Positions 10,400 through 20,580 of a stretch of 64,000 nucleotides of DNA are shown one piece after another; the stretch's first letter is position 1; each line of letters opens with the position of its first letter. The notes below the pieces were generated by a model. That model did not search any database and had not been told where the DNA came from. It saw only the letters and a list, made by a program, of their open reading frames with translations. Source of the stretch: Paragonimus westermani. Lineage: Eukaryota; Platyhelminthes; Trematoda; Plagiorchiida; Troglotrematidae. The translations under genes and the position numbers were made by a program. Where the stretch lies: assembly GCA_008508345.1 (NCBI GenBank), contig QNGE01000103.1, positions 1-64,000 of the forward strand, in the 5' to 3' direction.

Positions 10400-10770
10400 T
10401 TTGTTTTGGATATCGATGCAAGCGACGATGCAACTGGGATGGTTTTCTTGCAACTAGGGCGAGACGGTAGGGGACGAGTGATAGTCTAGGGTATTCGGTG
10501 TTTAAGTAAATGCGAGAAAAACTGCTGCAGAGGAGAAGAGAGATGCTTGCACTGGTATGCTTTGTGCGACAGTTCCGGCATTATCTCTTGGGCAAAAGTT
10601 TCGTCGTACGCACAGAACACCAGTCACTCTGTTGGTTACAAAACTTCAAAGACCCAGAAAGACAATTAAGCCGTTGGATGGAGATCCTACAGGAATACGA
10701 TTTCGTATATAAACACCGACTCGGCAGACGACGATCGAACTTTGACTCATTATCTATTATTCCTGCATCA
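10400..10770 (+). pseudogene. Gypsy 2 RNase H remnant
   Basis: The sequence around 10405-10450 reads VLDIDASDDATGMVFLQ, and 10540-10640 reads LVCFVRQFRHYLLGKSF and TEHQSLCWL. These match the RNase H blocks TDAS, F-R-H-Y-L-x-G and TDH-x-x-L-x-W-L of gypsy elements. FKDPERQLSRWMEILQEYDF follows, the typical end of the domain. Stops lie between the first and later blocks. Confidence 0.85.
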
Positions 10771-11099
10771 CGTGGTGCTGATCAATTTACACAGCGCAGA
10801 ATATGGCTGCCGGCAGTAGACTCAAGCAACAAATCCTGAGACTGCGCTAATCTATGAAGGGTGCCGGAATAATGATGGTAAACAAACAAGCAAGGAAATG
10901 GAAGGAAAAAGCTATGGACCTCGCTGCCTCTGGGCGCCATAGAAACAGCTGAAGATGGCAGGGGGAGTATTATTTATTCAATACGGACCCGCTTACACGA
11001 GAAGGATTGTGGTCCCTTAATCAAGTGGCGTCTTAACAAACCTGCACCTGGAGCTCAAACTTGGGGGAATAACCAAACTGGAAACGACCACACGACAAA

Positions 11100-11970
11100 G
11101 ATTTTGGTGGCCGCATCAGCGGAGAGCTGTCAAGTTGCCATGCAAATCATGTGAGAAACGCGGCACCCTCAAGAACCCTCAAATGTGACATCGGACACCG
11201 TTGCAAGTTACGACCGCAGAATGTCCTAATGAGTTGGTAGGCGTAGATATTTTGGAGACATTTCCCGAAATACTCCGGAACAACCGGTGTTTCTTGGTCC
11301 TGGTAGATTGCTTCGCCAAATGGTGCTGAGCCGTCTTGTCTGCACAAGTAACCATTGTCAAACACTGTGACGAAGGCTCCTGGTTTGAATGCTCTTTGGT
11401 TCGCGAGTTGTGTAGGCTACTAAGAATAGGCGAGACGCAAACCACAGCTTACCATCCGCGGGGCAATGGGCAGGTGGTAATGACGAATCGGTCCCTCAAA
11501 AGTCCCCTCGAGGCTTTCGCAGAAGAAAGTTTCACCGGATGGGGTTCAGCTACACCGAAATGTGTTGGCTTATCGTAGTATCATTCACTCTTCGACTGAC
11601 CAAACTCCACACTTTTTGTGGACCGGCCGAGAAGTGAGACTACCCTCAACTTCCTGTGACACAATATGTAAGCAACCTTCTCGACACACTTCGGTGGTCT
11701 CGCCAGATTGCACGAGCAAATCTGGGGATATCTCACAGACATCAGAAAGACTAGTTGGAGCTCCCTTGAAGGTTGGCGAAAGGGTATGGTTGCACAACAT
11801 GGCTCTGGGCCCGGGAGTCCCAGCGAAGATGCATAAAAGATGGTAGAGGCCGTATGTTGTCGAGCGAATAATTTCGGAGGCAACCTGTCAAACTAGTGAA
11901 CTGGCACGAACCAACAGACAGCCAATCGTGGTTCACTCCGGTTGACTTAAGCCGTACACACAAACTACAA
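11100..11970 (+). pseudogene. Gypsy 2 integrase remnant
   Basis: Starting near 11230 the sequence reads ELVGVDILETFPE and NRCFLVLVDCFAKWC, which carries the first catalytic aspartate of the DDE core. Further on are RIGETQTTAYHPRGNGQVVM and TNRSL; the position normally held by the catalytic glutamate (GQVER) is valine. MLAYRSIIHSSTDQTPHFL (11562 on) and GERVWLHN (about 11778) are the usual C-terminal blocks. The pieces are in different frames. The element's coding part ends at about 12000, where the TAA repeat begins. Confidence 0.88.
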
Positions 11971-12018
11971 GCCGGTAACCATCACTGGTCGTCCCCGAGG
12001 TCGGGATGGAAGTCGAAG

Positions 12019-12600
12019 TAATAATAATAATGTTATATTTCTCAACGCATTTGTGAGAAACACACTCAGGAAAGCGTGATCAACGTAATGAGTTTTAAGC
12101 ATATACATGATTGAACACCAAATTTGAAAATTGTACAATGAGTCAGCTATGTGAGTAGAGCAACAAAACAGACAAAAACAGACATTATATGAAGGGAAAA
12201 TTCAGTTTTAGGCGGGAAACTTCGAGCTTCATAATTCTGAGAAGGTAGTGCTTGGGGTCTGCACAAATCGATAAAATAATTGATTTGTTACACCAATTTG
12301 GACTCCGCAAGGTGATCGCTCGCCTGATAGCCAAGGTCGTGCCAAAAATGGTGGTTGGAGGATGGAGAGGGTGTATTGGCGAAGAAGTTGATCATTATCC
12401 CATGTAGTTAATCCCGAATAAATGCGCAGAAAATTTTTCATGATGTGGGCGAGGTGGGGACGCATATACTTTCGCGAGGATGTCAATCTTCGCTCAAATT
12501 CCTAAGAATTTCGAGGAGCTCGCGATATGCACAACCACTGCGGAATTTTAAGAATCCGGGCGGGGTGGGATGTTTTCTCGCACGGGATGTATTATTGAAA
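12019..12600 (-). repeat. (ATT)n-tailed interspersed repeat, copy 2
   Basis: This is an inverted relative of 842-1723. It starts with the TAA microsatellite at 12019 and follows copy 1 to about 12345, then jumps over the roughly 300 bases at 1091-1390 and continues to the end at about 12595. Divergence is moderate. It lies just after the integrase end of gypsy 2, so it probably inserted into that element's 3' region. Confidence 0.8.
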
Positions 12601-13335
12601 CCAAGAATGGAGAGAGGAATTGTGCGATAAACGGGATAACGTGAAACTAACTATGTGAGCTATGACGAACAATGGAACATGTGATATTCTGACATAAACT
12701 CCTGTGTGACATTAATGGCATTGTGTTGATTGATGAAATATATACCACATGCGAACAGCTGCTATTGAATAATGCGAAGGGAGATCGATTATAAGCTATA
12801 CCTAGTGTACGATTATTGCCGAACTTAGATGTCCATTATCTTCGTACAGACGGTATATAGAATGAGAAGAATGTTTGATGACACCGAGAGGTTTTCGGGT
12901 GGTCTATCAGGAGAGGTGAAGGTAGAGTTGCGACTCGAGGTTATCATGCAGTCATGAGACAGAAAGTTTGAGCTTTCTTTTGAACGATTTTAGGATGTCC
13001 AGCTTTTGCATCGTGGTTTACAACACGGACACACAAGCTACCAATAAGTATGGGGTAAGGGTGTACCAGGATGATTGGGTTGTTACCAACGGGCATGTAT
13101 ATTGACACCTATACGTGTTGACTCTAGACATGTTATCATGTTCGCTGGCAAGTCTGAAAGTACAAGATCTATCCTGAAAGCGGTAGTTTTGATCGGTTCG
13201 AGAGGTGCGTGACTTGACATCACGCAAAACAGGGGGTTTTCCTCAGATGTTATTCGGTCCGTTTTCAAAGATAACGTCCTCAGACACGTAGAGTTTGAAA
13301 ATGGACGTGACGTTCGTCATTATTAGGAAAGTTTC
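12601..13335. other. No recognisable gene
   Basis: Only short open frames. By position it may be gypsy 2 3' sequence or the 3' UTR of the CR1-like copy to the right; I cannot decide. Confidence 0.4.
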
Positions 13336-13740
13336 TTAGTTTCGTTCGAATTGGTGGATATTCTTACTGGACCTGATTGCATACGGGAGTTTGTTCCAAA
13401 TGTAGGACCATTTTACTACGAAAAAATTTGAACGCAGTTTTTTCTGAGATTTAAGAGCTGCCAAAGTGAAGTCCTTATTTCTGAGGTTATTCTTCGGCCT
13501 GTGTTGTAAGCTAGTCGCGAAGCTGACGGTGAATTTAATACCATAGACCAGACTATACATGAGTGAAAGGTTGAGCTTGAGTCGCCGCAACCAGAGAGGA
13601 TCGAGTACAAGCGTCCGACAGCGTTCTCAGTAGCTCTGAGTAGATGGATAACCCAATAAGCTTTTCGTGAATGCACGTTGGAGGCTTTCCAAAGTTAGCC
13701 TATCAGACTCGCGCAGGTGGCCATATATGGACGTGCAGTA
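13336..13740 (-). pseudogene. CR1-like element A, C-terminal end of the RT protein (frameshifted)
   Basis: Directly downstream of the 402-codon RT frame, the minus strand continues in other frames. It shows SIYGHLRESDRLTLESLQRA, then FTKSLLGYPS, RRLKLNLSLMYSLVYG, and finally YIWNKLPYAIRSSKNIHQFE. This matches the thumb and C-terminal tail of CR1/Jockey-group proteins, which end in a W-N-x-L-P block. The frame changes at least twice, so the element's product would be truncated. Confidence 0.75.
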
Positions 13741-13746
13741 CTCAAA

Positions 13747-14955
13747 CTAGGGTCGTACACATAGTTTATAAAGGTGTAATCGTGTAGCAGTTAAGAATAA
13801 TGAGTGCTTAATGAAACCTATCGTACATCTGGTTTTAACGACTAGGAAAGATATATGTTCTGCGAAGTTGAATGAGGTTGAGTAGCGCAAACACAAGTCA
13901 CGTACTGACTTGGCGGTTGATATGCTGTGACCGTCCAGCTTTATAGAGCCATCTGGTACGTGACAACCATACACAACGATAGTGGATTTATTGGCTGAAA
14001 ATTTCATCAGCCAAGTTTGACACCAACTCTCTAATGACATGAGGTCCTTCGGTATATTTTCTAAACGTGCATTTAGATTGCCTGGAGGAAAGCTGTAAAC
14101 AAGTTTGATATCGTCAGCGAATAGGAATAGCTTGCCATGCTTGATAACTTGACATATATCGTTTATATATATGAGAAAGAGTAACGGTCCCAAAACGCTC
14201 CCTTGTATCACACCGCTAGTAACTGGTCTGGGCGTTGTGCTATTGTCTCCTATTTTCACTGTTTGTGTGCGGCCTGTAAGGTATGACGAAAACCAGCTAA
14301 GCAGTGGATCACGTATACCAAAGGATGCTATTTTGAGCAGAAGACGCTTATGAAACACACGATCGAAAGCCTTCGACATGTCCAACAGTATAATGATAGT
14401 CGCCTCACCGGCGTCAGTAGATTCTGTCACATGGCCAAGAAATTCTAGCTGGCATGTCATGCAAGAACGCTTGTTGGGAAACCCATGCTCGGAGTGGTTT
14501 ATAAGGTTTCGTGATAACAAGAATTCGACCATGCGACATTTTATCATCCTTTCTAACACCCTAGAACAAATTGAGGTATGTTTAATGGGACGATAATTGC
14601 TGACTTCATGTCTCGAGCCACTTTTGTAGTGGGGCTTAATTGTAGAGTTTTTCCACTGAAGAGGGAAGGAACCTGATGTTAGAGAAGGTGTATAAATATT
14701 AAGCAGAAGTAGAGGGATGTCTTCTCCCCCGTATCTTAGAGAAACAGGGTGAATGCCATTAGGACCAGTTAAGCGAGAAAGCTTGATAATAGCTAACTGA
14801 GAGCGTATGAGCCATGTATCAACAGGGATATGGCTTAGGAACTTACTTGTACTTACATGAGAAGGTGGGGGCAGTATGTGATCTTCAATGTTGAAGCTAG
14901 ACATAGGCGAGGCATCGGGGACGGTGATCAATGAAGGGGGAGCTGCGTAACGCAC
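13747..14955 (-). pseudogene. CR1-like (Jockey group) reverse transcriptase, element A
   Basis: A 402-codon open frame covers most of a non-LTR reverse transcriptase. RLTGPNGIHPVSLRY (about residues 60-75) matches the K-x-GPDGI-P region. Next come VSNYRPI (118-124), HGFPNKRSCMTCQL (157-170), LDMSKAFD (191-198) with its first catalytic aspartate, SGVIQGSVLGPLLFLIYIND (247-266), and the FADD box at 279-282. All key catalytic residues visible in this span are present, so decay is recent or mild. The endonuclease domain is missing. The 5' end falls at the right LTR of gypsy 2 (about 14944), and the apparent start codon lies within that LTR, so it is not the true start. The frame ends early at 13747 by frameshift. 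Confidence 0.9.
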
Positions 14956-15177
14956 AACCGAAACTGATCAGCGCGCACGGATCGAATTTGCAGTGGTACT
15001 CCCTACATGGTTGTTTCGTTCGCCTTTCAGACCACTACGTCAACGGTGTGCACAGGGATCTCGAATCAACGGATAGTCAGACGAACAACGTATATTTCTG
15101 CTATTCTAGTATCGCCGCGTGTTGCGTAGTACATCTTGGGCCATAATCTCTGTCTGCTCTTCTGGTTGTATGTTGCA
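14944..15177 (+). repeat. 3' LTR of Ty3/gypsy element 2 (probable)
   Basis: From about 14974 to 15177 it repeats 8697-8948 in direct orientation with scattered substitutions and a deletion of about 50 bases in its middle. It ends TTGCA where the left copy ends TTACA. Its left boundary meets the 5' end of CR1-like element A, which may have removed part of the LTR. Confidence 0.6.
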
Positions 15178-17133
15178 ATGTAACGCATAGCAGAAACCAG
15201 CAAGCGAGTTCAAACTTAAGTTTAGTCGCGTAACGGAGCGTGCTGCGACTAACGATTGTTCGTGTTGCTTCCTTTTACTGGACGGTTGTTGGGATCCCCA
15301 TTTCGAAAGAATGCAGCTTCCTGGTGCTTCCATGTTGTGGCAGTGTTGGTCTGCATTTGTTACTGACCTTCAGGGTACGAACAGTCGACTTGCACGATAT
15401 AATGGAGCTCTTCCTTATTTTTGTCTATTAACAATGCTTTACTCTTGCACGACGCTTTTTGACTCATCTTGCCCATTGTTTGCGTCAATTCAAATGACCC
15501 TATAACAGCAATACAAAAGTTTGTACACAATATTTTGCCCTTTTTCTGTTGCGCAGTCGATTGACGACACTACGCGGACCTCTCACTAACATTCTTCTGA
15601 ATTCGCCGCATTACGAACGTTGTCGCAGCTCCGATTGCACTTCAGCAGTCCACAGTAACACCGCAATATCCCGGGCACGGGTAATTTGAGAGATTGTGGT
15701 GATCATTTCGAACGCATGTGAACAACTTCTGTGAGTCAAATCCTTTGATTACTGTAACTTGCTAGAACCCCTGAGCCGTGTTGTGTTCGTTCATTTTGTG
15801 TTATTGATAGCCCGGTGAAGTACCCCTGCATTTTTAACTTCAACTCGTTACTAACTATTAAAATTAAGCACACTTGCATCCTCAAGAGACTTTGCCGTTG
15901 TTTTATATAAATAGCGTCGGAATTGTGTTGAAGTAAGTCGGCCAGGGCGAGAAAGGGCGCGAAGTCTGGAAATCCGGCGAACGATTTAGCAGACTCCAGC
16001 ACATGACTCCGTCGATTGTTGGAAACCGTTCAAAAGTAGAAAATCTCGCAAGTTGTTTGGTCAAGTCATTGGTTCATGCTTTTAGTCCTCGTTGATTTCC
16101 TCGCTTTACAGAGGTCTATAGGGTTAGGGAAAAGAGCACAACCTCACGGGTTACATTATTGAATATGGAGTGATCACATTTACTATGACGAATATTGTGC
16201 ATGTATGTTTTGACAGACTGTGCGGTATAAATTGTTTTGTTTGTTGATAGAATATATGACGCCGCCAAAAAGTTGTTATAACACTTCGCCGCAAATTGAG
16301 TGTATTAAATGAACGGCAGCTACATCTAGAATGATTATCACGTAGTAATCACAACTCTGCACGGAGTTTGACGCCCGTTTGATTCATAAGGTCGGTGTTT
16401 AAACTGAGCTCCGTAGTTCACAGCGCAAGAGTTGTTGGGTGGTTAACAATGGGGTTTGAATCAAGGTAAAGCAACAAAAGAGATGAATCAAGGTTTCAAA
16501 GCGATTGTGTGAGATATACGGGAGCAGCATTTTCTGACAGTATTGCGTAGAAATTTTTGTGTGAACGTCGGTAATCACGTAATATCGGCTGTCACTGTTC
16601 ATGGTGTGAGAGCTTACGAGGATGAATAGGATACGACAAACTGGCATATATATGTGGTGAAAATGCACACGTAGATTTTCGGTGCGCGTGTTACAACTGA
16701 TGCTAAATTTGCTAATGAGCGCCACTTTACCATTTTCCGGCAATCTGTGCAGAATAGCGCACATGAATAAAATGACGCAGATTTTACTGAGGTTTCGTGA
16801 ACATGCAAAAGATTAAATGCCATTTGGGAGTGTGAAAGTAAGATAGGGGTACAATAAACCGGTCAGGCAAGCTGCTTCCGAGGGGAGCGCGATAGCTGGA
16901 CAGGTATCTACCTTACATGCAGCTGACTGTTGAATGTTTTTCCTGGAGTACATTCAAAAGTCATCAGGGACTACACAAAGTTTGAAGCGAAAGTTTGTGC
17001 TTGATAGCATGAGATAGCTGTCCAAGCCTTCTTTAAAACGCTGATTGTTGCTACTGACCCTGATTCTATTCGGAAACATTCCGCACAGAGATATTTTATA
17101 CCAAAGAATTAACTTTTTCCGAGCTAGCAGGTT
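15178..17133. other. No recognisable gene
   Basis: Short open frames only (the longest is 121 codons on the minus strand at 16399-16764, with no known motif). If gypsy 2 landed inside gypsy 1, the missing 5' end of gypsy 1 would be expected here on the minus strand, but I cannot recognise it. Confidence 0.45.
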
Positions 17134-17712
17134 TTACAAGTCGTAGTCCTTATTCAGTAGACCATATGTGCAGCTGTGCTGGAAGTAAACAGCTAGTGCT
17201 GCTGTGATGGTGTCGGAATGTATAAGTTCATAAAGAAGTGTGAGGCACAACTTTCGCCTTCGTAACGAAGGCGGACCAGTACCGAGTTTTTGATAAGGTT
17301 TTCTATACATGAATGAAGACGAGTATCCTGATAAGCTTTTGGTGAACGATCTCTGAACTTTTCCCAACGCGATCCTATCAGACGTGCGTAGATGCGGTAA
17401 GTGATTGTACAATACTCAAGTTGGAGTCAAACATACATTTTGTAAGACTTCAACTTTGCAGCCAGTAGAAGGAATGCTCTTTCGATGCAGACTATTTTCC
17501 TTTCAGTTTTTATCAACTGAAAACATACTTGTCAGGGTGAATTAAAGGAGCTTTAATACCGTATTCCTGGACCTTCAACGGAATTGGTGGTATCGATATT
17601 ATAAACGTCCAGTGGGACAGAACCATTGGGTTATTGAAAATCATGTGTTTGATTTGCCAGCTGAGAAGTTCATCAGTTATGTTTCGCATCACAGCCACAA
17701 TGAAGCTATGTC

Positions 17713-18680
17713 CTACAACATATTTTGGAGACAGAAATCGATGTTGCTGGGCTGGCAGAATGGATAACCCACTTTGATATCGCCAACAGACAGAAAGGGC
17801 TTGCTAGGTTTAATAACACTGCATACACCATTTGTGTACATGAGGAAAAGCAAGTGTCCCCGAAAGCTTCTTCGAATCATCCCGCTGGTCACTAATTTTG
17901 GCGTAGAACAGTGCCCCCTAGTTTTGACCATTTTGGTGCGGCCTCTAACACATGACAAAAGCCAGCTATACGAAGGGTCATGTCTGCCACAAGGTGCTAT
18001 TTTGATCAAGGGGCAATTATGAAGCACAAGGTCAACGTCTTTTTGGACGTCCAAGAGACGACGAGCATCACTGTTCGGTTTGAGAATCCCAACTTGCATG
18101 TCATACAGGGCACTTACTAGGGAAACTGCTGTGAAAGTTTGTATGGTTTTGTGGCCTTAAGAACTCATCAGTGTGCGCTTTTGTTACTCTTTCAAACATT
18201 ATTGGGCAGAGTGATATGCGGTTGATGAGACAATAGTTGCTAACGTCCTGCCTTGGACCACTTTTATGGCAAGACATAATGATTGACGTTTCTCACTGAG
18301 AAGGAAAGGTTTTTGGATAAAAGTGATTGAGTGAAAAAATTGTGTAAAATAACGGCCATATCTTCATTTCCTTGCCTGATGGCCATTAGTGGGATGGCAT
18401 CAGGCCCAGAATGGATTGTGGGTTTAATGTTGGCTATCAGTGGGCGGACGCGTTGAACATCGATCAAAACATTAATCAGGGCTTTATCCGTATTCAGCGG
18501 AATGCTAGCAAATAGTGAGATGTGTTTTTCGCCAAGCGCAGCAACGGAAAACGGGCTGGGTGTTTCACACATTGCAACAGGGTCGTCAACAACCATTTTG
18601 TTTTGAGAATAACCCTTATAGCAGAGTCCCGCACAGATTTTCTCCGTATCATCAGCTGCATTATTTACGTGCATCCCTGC
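17713..18680 (-). pseudogene. CR1-like element B reverse transcriptase remnant
   Basis: Two open stretches align with element A. 18264-18674 has IHSGPDAIPLMAIRQGNEDM, parallel to GPNGIHPVSLRYGGEDI in A. 17713-18099 has LLDVQKDVDLVLHN, SYSWLLSCVRGRTKMVKTRG, then LVTSGMIRRSFRGHLLFLMY, parallel to the palm of A. Where A has FADDIKLVY, B reads SVGDIKVGY, so the catalytic aspartates are lost. It cannot be active. Confidence 0.82.
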
Positions 18681-18999
18681 TACCTGCAGGGCGCTAGCTT
18701 TTCTTCTTCTATATAACGCAATTACTTTTGACCTTCTGTGTGATCAAACATTTTGCTAATTTGCATCTCCAAGGAGAAATCTGGTGTTCCTCTGTTCCTG
18801 GACTTAAGTTGTTCAGGTGTGTAAGCCTCAATTTCAGTTAGGATACTAACTCAATCTTACGACTCGACGCGTTTTGACCTTATGGGGGCCAGGAAGTAGA
18901 TGTGAATAGTCAGATGTTAGACGAATTCTCCGACCGCTAGGTTTGGGTCTGATGTGAGGAAGAAGGTATTCCAATTTAACGATCTTAGTGAGGAGAAGA

Positions 19000-19650
19000 C
19001 ATTCCAATCAATGAATTTGATCGGACGGCAAAAATCAACTATTGGTTTGTCGGCCGTATTGAAATCAAACCAACATTTGATGGTATTTTCGCTACTTCCT
19101 GGTAGTTGGAGAACATCTGTCCCTACAGATGAGATACCTGTGGGGAATGTGGGATGCGATACATTCCCCTCTTTGATGGATATCAGGACCTGTTAGTTCC
19201 ATCCATTTATTCGAATGCGTGGAAGAAATACGGCTTGCTTTGCTGCAGCTAAGAATGAGGTTCAGGAGATATTGGGTTTGTCAATGTCACCACCTATTAG
19301 TTTGGGTTCGCAAGACACGTTTGATGCGTGATTCATTTTCTTTACAAAGTCAGTCAACTAGTTGCTAACGGCATTAGGCGGTCTATAGACGCATCCTATA
19401 AGCAGCTCGCAAGAACCACTAGAGACCATGAACCACAACGAATCTCTGATTATATGAAGAATAGACACATCAATTGTCACTGCGGAAAATGGCCCTTTCT
19501 GGTAAATATTGCATCGAACACGTCCTCCTGTGAGACGATCTCTGGGAAACACGTGATATCCCGTGATGCTGATCCGTCTGTCGGGATTATCAAGGAAACA
19601 CCATGTCTCAGTCATGAGAATGATATGGGGATTAAAAATAAGGCAAAAAT
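19000..19650 (-). pseudogene. CR1-like element B AP-endonuclease remnant
   Basis: The frame at 19358-19615 starts MTETWCFLDN, then RRISITGYHVFPRDRLTGGR and ELLIGCVYRPP. These are the hallmark blocks of the AP-type endonuclease of CR1/Jockey-group elements (TETWL, GY-x-x-x-R-x-D-R-x-G-G-G-V, G-x-x-Y-R-P-P). The following part, with the expected GDFN and SDH motifs, is broken by stops; the sequence at 19255-19310 still suggests a GD-x-x-x-P block. Confidence 0.78.
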
Positions 19651-20389
19651 AAATATGTGCATCTTACTTACCGATGATGATCAATTAATGGAAGTTTTCC
19701 GCCAGGCACAACAATTAAACTGCTAGAGACTGCGTGGCATTTGGGACAGCGGGATCTGTGGAACGTATCAGTTTTCCACACACATTCGAGAGGTTGCCGC
19801 AAAGACCTGACTCCGCGATAAAATGTGCTAGAAGAGCGTCATAGTAGGATGACTGAGTGGGATTTGGGGACATGGCCAGGCAGTGGTGCATAAAATATCG
19901 GGGGTTGAGCTAAGAAAGGATTGGTTTGGCGGACACTTGAATTAGAATTATAACCAGGCGGTGACGTAATTGCCCCGGCATACATATCAGGAGATTGGCT
20001 TCCAGAAGCATTCATATTTTGAGTAAGAGAATAAGCCACTATGGAGCTATGGGGCAATGGAAAAAAGCATCGAAACCTAGCGTGATGATAAGCTGGCTCG
20101 AGAGCATTGCGGGGTGCAAACTGTGCGCTTTAATCTGCGAAGCACTTTTTCTCAAGATGTAGTTCTTAGAACCAGATTTGTGGCGCTTGTGAAATACTTT
20201 TGAGTCACCCTTATATTGCACGAACAAAGCACTGCTCTCTAGTAAGCACTGTACTGGTCTTACTGTTGGTTTAGAGCCTTGTTCGGATGTTTTGGATCCA
20301 TCGATGCTACCCATAATCACTCCGTGGAGGGAAGTGCCCATAGCAAATAGTGGTTGGCCGTGCTTTCACAACCGTGATCATCAGGGTTA

Positions 20390-20580
20390 ATTCAAGCTGC
20401 AGCACTGGGTGCCTCGGGCAACTTCGGGTGCCTTGGGTCAAGTACTGTCTCCAGCCAATACCTCGGTCGATTTGTTCTAGAATTTTTGTTCAAGTTGCAA
20501 ACCGGACCCCTGAGCGTTTCACCAGCGGTGACAAATTTGGCGCCGTTGTCAGAGAAACTAGTCTTTGACCTGTCCGACAT
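20390..20580 (-). pseudogene. BEL/Pao integrase core remnant
   Basis: On the minus strand, straight after the right inverted-repeat arm, the sequence reads FSDNGAKFVTAGETLRG. This is the characteristic BEL/Pao integrase block Y-S-D-N-G-T-N-F-V-G-A-x-x-x-L, with its catalytic aspartate. About 40 bases further, in another frame, IDRGIGWRQYLTQG resembles the I-x-W-x-F-x-P-P segment that follows. It overlaps the arm boundary at 20558, so this part of the integrase core exists only at the right copy. Confidence 0.7.

Larger units (their letters stand above)
8949..12018 (+). mobile_element. Ty3/gypsy retrotransposon 2, internal region (plus strand)
   Basis: The order on the plus strand is gag-like (8975-9640), RT (9640-10300), RNase H (about 10400-10770) and integrase (about 11100-11970). 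The gag part joins almost directly to the RT, so the nucleocapsid, protease and RT fingers are deleted. Many in-frame stops are present. The element has LTR-like repeats at 8670-8948 and 14944-15177. The space between its integrase end and the right repeat is occupied by an (ATT)n-tailed repeat and a CR1-like RT, giving a nested structure. Confidence 0.8.
17134..20060 (-). mobile_element. Old CR1-like non-LTR retrotransposon, element B
   Basis: On the minus strand the order endonuclease (about 19650-19000), RT (18680-17713) and C-terminal tail (17412-17134) is preserved over about 2.9 kb. It is the same family as element A but much more decayed, with many stops and with the polymerase motif lost. 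The tail contains LRTSDRIALGKVQRSFTKSL and GTGPPSLRRRKLCLTLLYEL, aligned with the same blocks of element A. Sequence at 19839-20341 upstream could belong to its first ORF or 5' UTR but is not recognisable. Confidence 0.8.
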
